Below are positions 13,190 to 24,305 of a stretch of DNA of 64,000 nucleotides, piece after piece. The translations under genes and the position numbers were made by a program. The stretch covers positions 3,698,891 to 3,762,890 of the forward strand of contig WMCF01000030.1 of assembly GCA_009792885.1 (NCBI GenBank). The letters run 5' to 3'. Below the pieces are notes generated by a model, which was not told where the DNA came from, did not search any database, and saw nothing but the letters and a program-made list of their open reading frames with translations. This DNA is from Eremophila alpestris peregrina (lineage: Eukaryota; Chordata; Aves; Passeriformes; Alaudidae). Each line of letters opens with the position of its first letter. Positions within the stretch are counted from its first letter, which is position 1.

Positions 13190-13570
13190 GCATTCAGAGG
13201 CTGGACTGGACGCAGCACCTCAGATGAGGCTTCACCAGTGCTGAGTAGAAGGGAAGGATCATCTCTGCACCTGTTGGAAACATTCATCCTCCTGCAGCCC
13301 AGGATGTCACCAACCCTTGAGGCAAGGGCATGTTCCCAGCAGAGCTCCATGCAGTCCTGCTGTCCTCTCTCACAGATGCTGTCTCTCTCTTTGTCTTCCT
13401 AGCCTGCCCCTCTGCAGAGCTTGTATTCTTCCAGTGCAGCTCTCCAGGAGCATGAGCTACCCCACCACATCTCTGTGCAAGTGCACACAGACCTCAGAAC
13501 CCTTCAGTTTGTTCCCCTGCATGACTGCACAGGCACTTCAGAGAGGCACCCAAGTGCACTGACAGCCCAG
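13190..13570 (-). mobile_element. CR1 LINE fragment, older copy
   Basis: The plus strand holds CTGGACTGGACGCAGCACCT, then CACCAGTGCTGAGTAGA and TACAGGCACTTCAGAGAGGC-like text near the right end. These match, as reverse complement, the 3' untranslated and ORF2-end regions of CR1. It is diverged and lacks the terminal repeats. Confidence 0.7.
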
Positions 13571-13737
13571 AAAAGGTAAGAGCTTTGCCCACCATGCTGT
13601 CCTGTGGACATTTCTTTATTTATGCATTTTACACTCAGAGGTCCTTTCAGTCCTCTTTTGCTGTTTGCAGGGTCTGTCTTGACAATATAACCCTGCACCC
13701 TTTACTTGCCAATTACCACCTCACTCGAATGTGGCCG

Positions 13738-15262
13738 TGTCATGGTTTTGCATAACTTCTAGTTAAAGAGGAAACAGTTACCTGCAAGGACCTGTGATTG
13801 GCATCTTGCTCAGCCAATGAGAAAATAAAGTCCAGCTTTGTGAATGCCCATATCAAGCTGTGAACGCTGGGAACTTGCTCTTTCTGCTGCTTGCCTCTGG
13901 AGAGGTGAGAAGCAGCCCCAGCCCCTCCAGCTGGGGGGGAGCCAGGGGGCTGCTGGGCCCTGCCTGACTCGAAACATCTGCCAAGCTCAGTGACTCTTGG
14001 GCAGGGAGGGGAGAGGAAAATATGCTCTGTTCTGGCTCTGACTGAATTCCAGCAGCGGCCGGTGGGGAAGGAGAAACTACAGCCAATCTCCCGAGCACAT
14101 CCCCCCCAATCTGGAGCAGCTTGGAGCCTGAATTGAGCCACCCCGAATGAGACTGAGGGTTGGAGGGGGAGAGAAAAACATCCTCTAGCTCAGCTACTGA
14201 AGTCCTGGCTATTGTTCCTGCTCCCCCCATGTGCTTTTAGAATGTTTCAAGCGGCTGCCGCTGCCTGGCCGAGATTATGTGACCATCTGCAAACCTGAGC
14301 TAAAGTGAACTCTTTCTTTGTCAAGATGAAGTTTGCATTGATCCTCTCTAGGGTGAAAAGAAAGTCATGGTGAGCACATTTCTGTTTAGGTTGCATGAAG
14401 ATACTGAGGTCTGTGAAAGAGATGTTGTGTCTTAAGAGATGAGGAGATGAGAAGATGCCCTTAGGCCAAAAATCTTTTGTGAATTATGGTAACAGACTAT
14501 AATATGCTAGAAGAGATATCTTTAAACCATGGAAAATATGAACTGGGAAATGACTGTTCAGATTGGTGGTTTTGAGCAAAGGTATTTGCAATGGACTAAG
14601 TGAAGCAGAGACCTTGTGTTCCCTTGAGGCATTCGAGCAAGATGCTTGATGTGATAAAGTCCTCCACGCCAGTGCTTTGAGCAGAAGTGAGACATATTTC
14701 TGCCCTTGAATGAGATGAAGAGTATGCTTTGCACCTGAACTGTTAATTTTTAAAATAACACCCCAGAATGCATAGAATCCATGACCCAAGTGCAGCTGAT
14801 GGGAAAAACTGCGCTTTAAGGGAGAACCACAGAGACAGATTTTTTTTTTTCTGGGCAGCTGTCTTCTGTGAGAGCTAAGAACCACAAATAGACTATTTCT
14901 TTCCTTGTGGAGAGTTACCATAACCAGAAGAAACTTCTCTCTCTAAAGAGGTTGATGAAAGATTATTTTATAAGGGGTACAGACCTTGGTTTCTGAGTTC
15001 TTGCCTTTATACAATGTCTATGAGAAAGAAAATAAGCTGGTGGGGGAGGGGGGAAGTGTTTTGAAAGTTTCGTTTTAATTCTTTGTTGTTTTCTTTTTCC
15101 TTTTAGTGTGTGTAAATAAAACTATCTTTATATCTTTTAAGTTTGAGCCTGCTTTGTTTTTCTCTTAATCCTACCTCACAGCAGACAAACCCTAAAACCA
15201 CCACCACTTTAATTGGTGCACTGGCAGGGAAAGCAAAATTAGTGAAACATGAAACCACTACA
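13738..15262 (+). mobile_element. Endogenous retrovirus 5' LTR
   Basis: This begins TGTCATGG, the usual start of many avian retroviral LTRs. It carries a CCAAT box (about 13815), a GC-rich middle (13880-14290) and a polyadenylation signal AATAAA (15113-15118) after a T-rich block. It ends ...CTACA just before a primer-binding site (15268). Length is about 1.5 kb. The open frames that cross it on the minus strand (13740-14230, 14484-14921) lie wholly within the LTR and are not host genes. Clear gag or pol does not follow, so the provirus is truncated. The family (ERVL- or ERVK-like) needs a repeat-library match. Confidence 0.75.
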
Positions 15263-15267
15263 CCTTT

Positions 15268-15286
15268 TGGTGTTTCCGCCCGGTTT
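15268..15286 (+). other. Retroviral primer-binding site, tRNA-Val type
   Basis: The sequence TGGTGTTTCCGCCCGGTTT is the exact complement of the 3' end (with CCA) of vertebrate tRNA-Val. It continues GAAC with one base missing. It lies 5 nt after the CA end of the 13738 LTR, where a reverse-transcription primer site belongs. This fixes the element's orientation as plus and shows that the 1.5-kb repeat is a 5' LTR rather than a solo or 3' LTR. Confidence 0.8.
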
Positions 15287-16605
15287 GAACTTAAAACTAA
15301 CACAGACCATCACCTCCCACTCCTATTATTCCTTCATAAAGCTCTTCATAGCAGGTTAGTTGACTTGTTGGCTCTGATGCATTTTCCCCCTTGGTCAGGG
15401 GAATCATCTCTCGTCTTAGACCTCAAATAGGTCCCATTGTCATAAAAGCCTCTGTTGTAGGTAGCAGCTGCAGAACCAGTTTCAAAATGGCTAGGTCTGA
15501 CCTGGTCCCTGCTTTCAGGGAATCAAGGACAACCAGGTAACTCCTCATCTTTATTTCAAACCTGTTGCTAGAAAACCCCCTCTTTTTATGGATTCTGTAA
15601 ATTAAATAAATGTTCTTTCTTTCCTTACTACTGCTGATTCCATGCTTACAATCTTGAAGAGGTCCTCTTTGGCTTATTCATCTAGGTAGCAAATTCCATC
15701 CATCATCCTGCTGTGATGTGACTCTACAGATAAGCATTCTGTGCAAACACTGGGCAACACCTAGTTTTGGAGCATAAGAAACTGAAAACCCTCTCTGATT
15801 TCTAGTGATAAAAAATATTCATGCCTTTGGACCTACCAAAAGTTTCTGTATTGGTATCTCATGACATCTTTAAGGTATGTGGGTTTTCTAATTTTATAAA
15901 ACAAAAAAAAAACCCTGAAATTCACCAGACAGGCAGGCAGGCAGGCAGGCAGGCAGTGTGAATGGCATGGCCATTATCTCATGAATGCAAGCCAGTGTTT
16001 TTACAGCAATCACATTGTTTTCTTTTCCAGCTATCATTTAAGTGACTTAAAAAACAACTATTTATTTGGATAAATGTTCCAAGTCTCTATATATCATTTA
16101 ACCAGGCATTAATGACCAGTTTATAATGAGAGTATATCGTGCTGCCAATGGTCCCATATTACTTTGACTTTGATCTGATTCTGCCCTAAATTTCTCTGGA
16201 TAATTTGATTATTTCAATATCAAAATATGTTTGATGAAAGTGTATCACTGGAATGATTGCTAAAGTCTGCCTCAAAATTCATTCAATAGATTATGGATTT
16301 ATGATGAGCCCCAAAACAAGTCCCAGGTATTTTTTTTTTTAAATTATTGGAGGAAGTATTTTAACCAAAATGTTACATTTTTCATTTTTCATAGGAGCTT
16401 TTCATACAAGAGAGGAAACAACATGTAATAGGCATTTTTGGGCACAAATTGAAAAGGAAGGTGACTTTAAAAACTAAAACCGCTTTCAGGAAGGACAAAG
16501 TTGGAATCAATCAATCCAGGTGAAGTAACTTCTTTAGACTCCCACTGGAGGGCCAAGAAACCCTCTCAAGAAATGCTGGAACTTATAATATTTGCACCAC
16601 CTTAC
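15287..16605. other. Region after the primer-binding site, no gene seen
   Basis: I expected retroviral leader and gag here but saw no long open frame and no recognisable motif. The element's interior is deleted or very decayed. The stretch also holds the AGGC repeat at 15931-15956 and AT-rich sequence. Confidence 0.4.
15931..15956 (+). repeat. (AGGC)n microsatellite
   Basis: About six and a half uninterrupted AGGC units follow a short A run. Confidence 0.95.
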
Positions 16606-16825
16606 CTTGCACCCATCCCATAGTGACCCTCAGTTCTTCCAGTCATTGTAGAAGTAATTATTACTACCCATGGAGGAGAGGGATGCTCAATCCTCTCAGT
16701 AGGCTTGGTCAGTGTCAGGAATATTTCAGGACCTATGCAGATGGCAGCCAGTGTGACTACTATCATTGAGATGAGCTGGGTTTTCTGAGTGGCCTCCAGC
16801 AGGGCAGAGATTTCCCACAGGTCCT
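16606..16825 (-). CDS. Predicted exon, second hydrophobic segment
   Basis: This is a 220-nt minus-strand exon candidate. The acceptor atgtcttag|AGGACC and donor GCAAG|gtaagg both look good, and its phase fits the exon at 17516-17587 exactly (the junction codon becomes Glu). It encodes 72 codons. They begin EDLWEISALLEATQKT and lead into QLISMIVVTLAAICIGPEIF, a second hydrophobic stretch, then a hydrophilic tail. Together the two exons would give two membrane passes, which TEX29 does not have as far as I recall. Either the gene differs or this exon is spurious. No product name is assigned and no following exon was found. Confidence 0.33.
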
Positions 16826-17515
16826 CTAAGACATCAGCATGAGGCTGAAGATGCCTTACTACCCTAGTGCACCAGATTTGTCAAGACATACTTATTTTAT
16901 TTAGGTAAGTGGAACGAGTTCCACTAATCAGCAGAGTAATGGGATCCCAGAGCAAGGCTGAGCTCACATCCCAAAGCAAACATCAGATGGATGGTTCTCC
17001 AGGCTCCTCCGATATAGTGGCTTGCTGTCAGGAGAGCTTAGACACCTAGCACACACACAAAGGTGCCCACATTTAGATGTCTTAATTGCAGCTAAACTGC
17101 ACAGTCAGGGCAGGATCCAGCTGCTTGAGCAGCTCAGGCCTGTCCAAAGGGGCACAAATAATTTTTCTCAAACCCTCCCTACAGTGGGATAAAGTCATAA
17201 GCTGTCCATCATCCTTTTCCCATGGCTGGAGGGAGAGAGTCACATCAAATCACCATCCAAGCTTCTGAGACAGGATACTCAAAACAGCCTGGTTGTGCCT
17301 CACCACACACTTTATTCACATCCCTATCTTCGTTCGGTATTCCCTGGACCAGCAGCACAGATATTTCCAGGGATTAAAAAAAAAAGAAAAAGAAAAAAAA
17401 ACATTCAATATCTGTGAAAGCCCCTGTAAGCCTGAAATCAAGTTATATATGGTACTAACTCAATTTTGGCAAAGTCAATAGAATTACATTTTCTTTATAG
17501 AGTAAAAGCACTCAC

Positions 17516-17587
17516 CTGCTGTACACATAAATATGATGAAGATGCCCAGAACAAGTATTATCAAACTGGCAAGCACTTTCACATAGG
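17516..17587 (-). CDS. Predicted exon encoding a membrane-spanning segment (TEX29-like?)
   Basis: This is a 72-nt minus-strand exon with a textbook acceptor (ttgtttttcag) and donor (GCAG|gtgagt), phase 1 at both ends. The second-frame translation is YVKVLASLIILVLGIFIIFM followed by CTA: about 20 uncharged hydrophobic residues after one Lys, typical of a transmembrane helix. In mammals the small single-pass membrane protein gene TEX29 lies just 3' of ARHGEF7 in the same orientation. As I remember its membrane segment (YVxV, then Ile/Leu/Phe with one Gly), this is a plausible match. That is recollection, not a search. I did not find the Cys-rich ectodomain exon TEX29 should have. A second frame through the exon is also open. 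Confidence 0.5.
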
Positions 17588-17977
17588 CTGAAAAACAATT
17601 ACATTTTGTCATCTACAGCTCCTCAACATTATTTCTTCCTCCTCCTTTAAATAATGATGGCAGCAGCCCGCACATTACATACAGAAGTGGCATGAACAGC
17701 GCACACTTAGTGGTGTGATTAATAACAGGTATCACTGGAATAGTTTTCGTCTTCCAATACATGACACTTGTTCACAAGTTTGAGACACTTGTAGGATACA
17801 ATTGGGTGATTTAGACCCTTAACTGGGACTTCCTTTTAATTTTCCTTAAATGAAGAGTCTGGTCTCCACCTTTGACTTATAACAAGGGAATTATCTTGAT
17901 TAGAAGATTAGGTGACTGATTCCTTTGAGATTGACACAGGAAAAAAATGTGCAGAAAAATAATGATTTAGGATCTTA

Positions 17978-18056
17978 CAGGATTTTTCTTTTTCCTGCAA
18001 TCTGGAAGACAATTCTACCTTTGGAACCCTCCACAAAATCATACTTTTTAGCCTTG
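17978..18056 (-). CDS. Possible small first coding exon (weak)
   Basis: On the minus strand an ATG opens MSKAKKYDFVEGSKGRIVFQ and IAGKRKI before a donor-like CT|gtaaga. A pyrimidine tract ends shortly before the ATG. Spliced to the exon at 17516 it would enter a frame other than the hydrophobic one. That frame is also open, to a stop inside the 16606-16825 exon. The two readings exclude each other, the ATG context is poor, and a 28-codon frame can arise by chance. Confidence 0.15.
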
Positions 18057-19004
18057 CTCATTGAGGAAAAAAATCACGACAAGTTTATGTAAAAGGTAAG
18101 ATGCCTAATAAAAGAGTCCACATAAGTATTATTAGAAATACTGTGAGTATTGTTATCTTAACTGCCGTGCCATTTTAAAAAACCCAGTTTTTAAAAGGCC
18201 AGAGTTTGACTGCTGAAACACTGGCAAAGTCACAAAGGCATCTTAAAACACATTTCCTTTATCATGAAGGAATCAAGTCCCTGAGTATCTTACATAAACT
18301 AGGAAGTATTTCAGTGTTCTAATTACCCAGCCAAGGCAAAGGGTCAAGGGATTTCTATCCCTGCTTTACAGACTCATTGGCATCAGGACAAGGAAGGTTT
18401 GAACCCTGTGTCCCCACCAGCCTGCAGATCACTCCAGGGGTTACTGCTGGCAGCACTGCATCCTCCCTGCACAGACCTGCACTTCTCTACAAACCCATCC
18501 TAAAGCACTCTGGTGATTTTTTATGGGTCATTTTAATCAGGCATTGCAATAGTTGCAATAGTTTCGGCATTTTGGCTGAAACTATTCATGTAATTCAGTC
18601 AGGATGTGAAACTCTGAGCAGCCTCAATGAAGCAGCACTTCTTTGGCAAAGAGATTTGTATGAAAAACAATACCCTTTTCTGTGTGCAACAGTTCTTTCA
18701 GCAAAGCCTCACACTGAGTCTGAGTTAAAGGTGCCCTATGCCAGAAGAAACAATACCACACACCATCTTCCCTGCACTCAGCATGAACCTGCTACTTCAA
18801 CAGTGAGGAAATTAAAATAAATGGGGAAATGCAGAGGAGTAGATGTTATAACACATGAAATAACCCAGACCTCAGAAAAGGGTGCTGAAGGACGTGCACA
18901 CACTTATGTGTGTGTCTTGCACTTGTTTTACAAAGAAAAAGGAATTAGGAGGAGAAAAAAGTAAAATGAGGGGCACGTTGGGTCTGGTAAGCTCATTACT
19001 GCTG

Positions 19005-19085
19005 TGATCATGGAACAGCCTGGGTTGGAAGGGGCCATAAAGATCATTTAGTTCCAACCCCACTGCTATGGGCAGGGACATTTTT
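19005..19085 (-). mobile_element. CR1 LINE short 3' fragment
   Basis: GATCATGGAACAGCCTGGGT leads on to GGTTGGAAGGGGCCATAAAG and CCCACTGCTATGGGCAGGGA. This is the reverse complement of the last 80 bases of a CR1 element. Confidence 0.9.
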
Positions 19086-19395
19086 CTGAAAGTGAAAACA
19101 TGCCTGTGCAACTCATTTCGGTGTTCCTTGCATATCCTAAATTGTATTTCAGAAACCTTTTTCTTCAGTCAGAAATTAAAATCTGTTGAGCAAAGATGAG
19201 TTCCTCTCTTGCAAGACTCTCCAGGCTGAAGAGTTATAGGTCAGTAATTTTCCCCTTTTTGAGTTTCATTTTATCCCATTACTCACTTTCACACAGATAC
19301 TGTCTTCATTTTAATATAATTTTTTTATTCCTTTCTTATCTCTGGTTTTGCATCTTTTGTATTTTTATTCTTCATTATCATTTGTCCAAGCTTCT

Positions 19396-20290
19396 CACAG
19401 AATATGCAGAATTGGAAGGGACGCATAAAGATTACAAAGTCTGAGACCCAGCCCTGCATAGCACCATCCCTATGAGTCTCACCCTGTGCCTGAGAGCATT
19501 GTCCAAACACTTCTTGAACTCTGTCAGGTTTGGTGCTGTGACCACTTCTCTGGGGAGCCTGTTCCAGTGCCCAATCACCCTCTGGGTGAAGAAGCTTTTC
19601 CTGATATCCAACCTGAACCTCCCCTGACACAATTTCAGGCCATTCCCTTGGATTCTATCACTGGTCACCAGGGAGAAGACATCAGTGCCTGCTCCTGCAC
19701 TTCCCCTCACAAGGAAGCTGTGACTGCAATGAGGTTTCCCCTCAGTCTCCTCCAGGCTGAACAGATCAGGTGACCTCAGGCCATATGGCTTCCCCTCAAG
19801 TCCCTTCACCATCCTCATGGCTCTTCTTTGGACATCTTCTAATAGTTCAATATATTTTCTATGTTGTGGCACCCAAAACTGCCCCCAGCACTGGAGGTGA
19901 GACCACCCCAGCCTAGAGCAGAGCAGGACAATCCCCTCCCTGGCCCAGCTGGCCATGCTGTGCCTGATGCTCCCCAGGGTTGGCCCTCCTGGCTGCCAGG
20001 ACACTGCTGAGTCAAGTTCCATCAGCCAGGACCCCCAGGTCCCTTGCTGTGGCACTGCTCTGCAGCCTCTCATTCCCCAGTCTGTACATCCAGGGCTGCC
20101 TCATCCAAAGTGCACAATCCAGACCTTTCCCTTGTTGAACTTCATACAGCTGGTGATTGCCCAATTCCCTAATTTACTGAGGTCTCTCTGCATGGCCTCC
20201 CTAGCTTCAAGGGAGTCAACAGTTCCTCTTGGCTTTTTATCATCTGTGAACTTGCTCAGTATCCCTGAGTCCTCTGTCCACTGATCTAGT
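19396..20290 (-). mobile_element. CR1 LINE with ORF2 C-terminus
   Basis: This is a minus-strand element of about 0.9 kb. The frame at 19432-20073 reads the end of the CR1 reverse-transcriptase polyprotein, with IELLEDVQRRAMRMVKGLEG, then FRLDIRKSFFTQRVIGHWNR and LPREVV. Several key CR1 positions are changed and the upstream part is degraded, so it is inactive. It is closely related to the copy at 37254-37816. Confidence 0.92.
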
Positions 20291-22383
20291 CAACTTTCTC
20301 CTGTTCAGTCAGTCCAGGTAGACTTCTTATATGGAAACCAGATACTTTCAACAACAAGATTTTTAACAAACGGTATTTAAAGAATCACAGAATTGCATAA
20401 ATACAGATTGAACTTAGATATGCATAACTCATACAGGAAAAGGTAAAGGGAAATTGTCTATCCCACTTCTCTCTGAAGAGAGAAGTTTTGCAGGTTTCTT
20501 TCTCCATGGCGAAAACATGCCTGCTCTACATTTTTGCAAACCTCTTCAATAATTTTTCTGAGTAAACTTATTTCTGACCCTTTACTCATAAAGATTTTGT
20601 TCTCTTCTCAAACGTGTCCTTGTCATGTGGCTCTATGAGAATTAACTGAAACCAGCCCTCTGAAATGCAAGTACAAGTCAATTTAAGAACACCAGCTTAC
20701 ATTTTGGACAGAACTGAAACACTAATCAGTCCTTAGCTGCCTCAAAACAGGCTGATTTCTCCACGATTAACATACATAGCCTGTCCCAAACATTTTTATA
20801 ATGAACCTTTAAATATTTTTTATTGGAATCTGGGTATTATTCCTGCAAATTCTCCTCCCACATTAACCACACGTTGGTGAAGTTCTCTTGGTTCATTTAG
20901 TATGAACAATGGGATGCCAGTCATCAGAGGAGGATGCAGGGGCACAAAGGCATCAATAACTCAAAATGAGAACAGAAAGACTGTGACGAGTTTCATGGGC
21001 AAAGGTCCATCTCTTTCTGCTTGAGACACGAGCACCACAAAGTTGGTCCATGAAAAGACATTAATCCCAAAATTAGAAGCAAAGTCTGACATCTGAACAA
21101 TGTTAGTTTTCAGATAACTATCTCACCCACAGAAAGAGCAGTCTGTGCTTACATACACTTCTCCTGGAACTTTTTGGTGATACATTTCATAAGCATGGAG
21201 TTCAGAAAGTAAAAAATAGAAAACAGAAAAAGAAGAGAGGGAAAAAAGGTGGCGGATTTAACATTAGCTTTTCATTTAACATCACTGCAAGTGGCTGTAT
21301 TATCTTCAGAATCACTGAAAGTGAAATCTGTAACATGTGTAGAATAATTTAAAGTTTGAAGCAAACAAAATAAAGGTAGAATTGATTATTCATAACAACA
21401 CAGTCTTCAAGTCATAATAGACTTCAGTGGAATACTCTTGCTGATGCCATTCTGAATAGTCCAGCAGAACACAAGACAGACTGAATACAATAGAAATGTT
21501 GAGATTCAATTTGTAATATATAATTATTTCATATTTTGCTGTATTATAAGTTTAAATTATCCACATCAGAGGTTTTAGTATTTCAAGTCTGTGTAATAGA
21601 ATAGAATTTTTTACTCCCATTCTGACAGGAAAGGAGGAAGATAATGAATATGTACTGCAGAAGAAGAATAAAGAAAAGTACAGCTCTGTGACTGACCAAT
21701 TTCAACATATTTACAAGTAGTTCAACATTTTAATAAAGAAATTTTTTATATGATAAAGTGGAAATAGAATTGTAAAATCATTACAAGTAGATAAAAAACT
21801 AAAACTGATGGAAAGATACGTGCTGGCACATTGAGGTGCTTACACAGGACACTGCCTACAACAGGAAAGGACGCACTGAACCCACATCAGGGGACACCTC
21901 CCAGATGCAGAGCTAATATTAATGGAACACAAGCATTATTAGATCAAAAATTTTAAAGGATTTTGTTTCAAGGGAAGCCCTTCTGAGCTGCACTTTTGGA
22001 AGTGTCTGTGGTCCAGGACCACAAGCATGACCTGCAAACCTGCCTCCCCATAACCACTGAGAAGAAAGGGAAAGCCCATTCCCAATTAGCTCTGGCTCAT
22101 TTCAAAAATTCTATGTGTATTATGAAAGTAGAGGCATTGCAGTGCAGCATCTCAGGGTATTTTGTGCTGCAGTACACAACGTGGCTGTGGTACAGGGGTA
22201 CATACCCTGATGCTCAGCATGAAGCAGGGAAGAGAGCACCACATTGTCACTTGGGCTGGAACCAACCCAGCTACACTGCAGCCTCACAGATGTGCCCAGC
22301 CTTTCTGTACTCTTGCTGTTTTGAGTAAAGTTCCTTCAGCAGCAGGAGCAGCCCATGTGGGTTCTCTGGTGAGTTTTTCATCC
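20291..22383. other. No gene seen
   Basis: Unique AT-rich sequence between two CR1 copies. Overlapping plus frames at 21996-22404 have no recognised features. Confidence 0.45.
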
Positions 22384-22496
22384 TTGAGGGTTTTTGAGAC
22401 CTGACTGGACAAAACTTTGAGCAATCAGGTCTGACCTCAGAGTTGTCCCTGCTCTGAGCAGGAGGCTGGACTAAACACCTTTCAAGGTCTTCTTGA
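22384..22496 (+). mobile_element. CR1 LINE 3' fragment, plus orientation
   Basis: GGTTTTTGAGACCTGACTGG is followed by GAGCAGGAGGCTGGACTAAA and CAAGGTCTTCTTGAA. This is the CR1 sense strand just before its 3' end. The terminal octamer repeats are lost. Confidence 0.8.
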
Positions 22497-22857
22497 AATA
22501 GAAGGTACATTATTAAAATGAAGGCCCTTCTAGCCCCAATGCTTTTAATAATGTATCTAGCCCATAACAAAGCCTGTAGTGCTTTAGCTGATCCTTCCAT
22601 CAGTGCCCAGGTGGAGATGATGATGTAGTCAAGTTCAGGCTTGTTCCTCCCTGCTGCAGTCAGATTTCTAATCCCAATATAGGCCTATGAGCTCTGAAAT
22701 GTAGTAACTATGGCAAATGTGAGCAAAGACCCACCTCTTTTTCTTTTTTTTTTTTTAAAGTAAGCACCTGGGAACCCAGCCTAACTGTGGAGTATATGTG
22801 ATACAGGTTTAATACTTATCTTCCCAGAATTAAAACATGATTAAGCAAGAAAATAGA

Positions 22858-22955
22858 AAAAAAGTAGGAAAAAAACCCCCACCAAAACAAACAAACAAAA
22901 ACACACAAAAAAACTAAAACCAACCAACAAAAAAACCCTAACCAAACCAAACAAG
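22858..22955 (+). repeat. A-rich low-complexity tract with C interruptions
   Basis: About 100 bp of A runs are broken by C or CC (AAACCCCC, CAAACAAACAAAAA, AACCAACCAAC, AACCAAACCAAAC). It may be a decayed poly(A) tail or simple repeat. Similar tracts occur at 45368-45440 and 55577-55645. Confidence 0.85.
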
Positions 22956-24003
22956 GACGAAAAGACCAGCTTGACCAGCTTGCTCAGTCTTTCTCTTGGC
23001 CAAAGGGGAAATTTTCTGAAGAACTAATAGGATTTAGATACTTAAATATCTTTGAGCTGAAATAGGAGCCATAATCTGGATTGACTTTTTTCTTTTCAAT
23101 ATGGGTTCAGGTTTTCTGCACCTCACTACTAACACTAGATAGTGGTTCCAAACCCCAATTCCAGCTAGGAATAGAACTTCCCAGTAGTTCTCAATACCAC
23201 TTGTTGGGCTGCAGCTATCCTTGATGATAGCTACAGGAAAAAATTAGGGTCATCTTTTTTGGGAAAATGAGAGCTATGGTCATATAAACTACCACACAAT
23301 ACCACAGATCTGCCAACTGATGAGGACCAACAAAAGCATTTTCTATTGAAAATGGACACTGAGCATGCAGAAGGCTGGATCCAGCCAGATTCAGTCTCTA
23401 GAAGCATACAAAGTATCTGAAAGCTGTACTTGATTTGACCAGAATCTAGTAATTTTTCCTCATAGTAGTTCATATGGTGATGCTATGTTTAGACTTGGGA
23501 TGAAAACAGTGCTAATACAGTGTTATTGCTGAGCAGGGCTTGCACAATGTGAGAGCCTTTTCTGCCTCTCACTCCACCCCAAAGGCGCTGTGAGAGGACA
23601 CAGCCCAAACAGCTGACCCCAAGTGACCAGAGGGATATCCCATGCCATACAGTGTCATGTTCAGCATGTACAGCTGGGGTAAGAAGGAGGAACGGGTAGA
23701 GGGACATTTGGAGAGATTATCATTGTGTTCTGAAGTCACCATTAGGGGTTGCACAGCCTGGCTTTCCTGGAGATGGCGGAACACCTGCCTGCTCACAGGA
23801 AGTGGTGGATGAATTCCTTGTTCTGCTTTGCTGGTGTATGTGGCTTTTGCTTTACCTCAAATTGTCTCTATCTCAGCCCACGAGTTTCTCACTTTTACCC
23901 TTCTGATTCTCTCCCCAATCCCAGCGAGGGAGAGTGAGTGATCGGCTGCCTGAGGCTGGGATTCAACCGCAGGAAGGCAGACGGAGAGCAAAGAAGAGAA
24001 TAC

Positions 24004-24305
24004 CAGAGCAGCAGGAAGAGGTGCCGAGAGAAGGGATTGTTCGGGAGGATTTAGGCGCGGTTTAAAGCCCTCCTTTGGCTGGGGTCGCTGCGGGGCCGGG
24101 CGCTGCCAGCAGGAGGAGCGCGGCCCCCGCGGATGCGGACCCGGCTCCCCGGGAAACCCTCCCGCTGCCAGCCCCTCCCCACGGGCAGCCTGTGCTCTCC
24201 TCTCACGGAGGCGTGAAAGTACACGTCTAGGAAACCCCAGAGGCAAAAGCAGAGCGCGTTGTTTCCTCAGCCCAGAGTGCTAAAGACACTCCGATGTAGC
24301 ACGGC
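24004..24305. promoter_or_regulatory. Isolated CpG island, candidate promoter
   Basis: About 22 CpG dinucleotides occur in 300 bp, in GC-rich blocks such as gcggggccgggcgctgcc. The surrounding tens of kilobases are CpG-poor. Such islands in birds usually mark promoters. On the minus strand a good donor, GCCTCC|gtgaga (exon end at 24207), lies inside. A non-coding first exon could therefore start near 24300 and splice leftward, towards the membrane-segment exons at 17.6 and 16.8 kb. No TATA box is evident. The direction and the gene served are inference. Confidence 0.5.

Noticed and set aside
13740..14230. Minus-strand frames of 125 and 133 codons as a gene with GC-rich coding sequence
   Set aside because: They overlap each other and lie within the retroviral LTR; the GC content is that of the LTR.
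15210..15226. ATTGGTGCACTGGCAGGG as the primer-binding site
   Set aside because: It matches no tRNA 3' end I know. The tRNA-Val match 50 bp downstream is exact over 19 bases and sits correctly after a CA end.
19432..20073. 213-codon minus-strand frame, the longest in the window, as a host gene
   Set aside because: It translates to the C-terminal part of CR1 ORF2 with disabling changes; it is a retrotransposon copy.
22271..22600. 109-codon minus-strand frame
   Set aside because: Part of it is antisense to the CR1 fragment at 22384-22496; the rest shows nothing.
23857..24246. 129-codon minus-strand frame over the CpG island
   Set aside because: It starts at TTG, not ATG, has Arg/Pro/Ala composition typical of translated GC-rich promoter DNA, and shows no domain.
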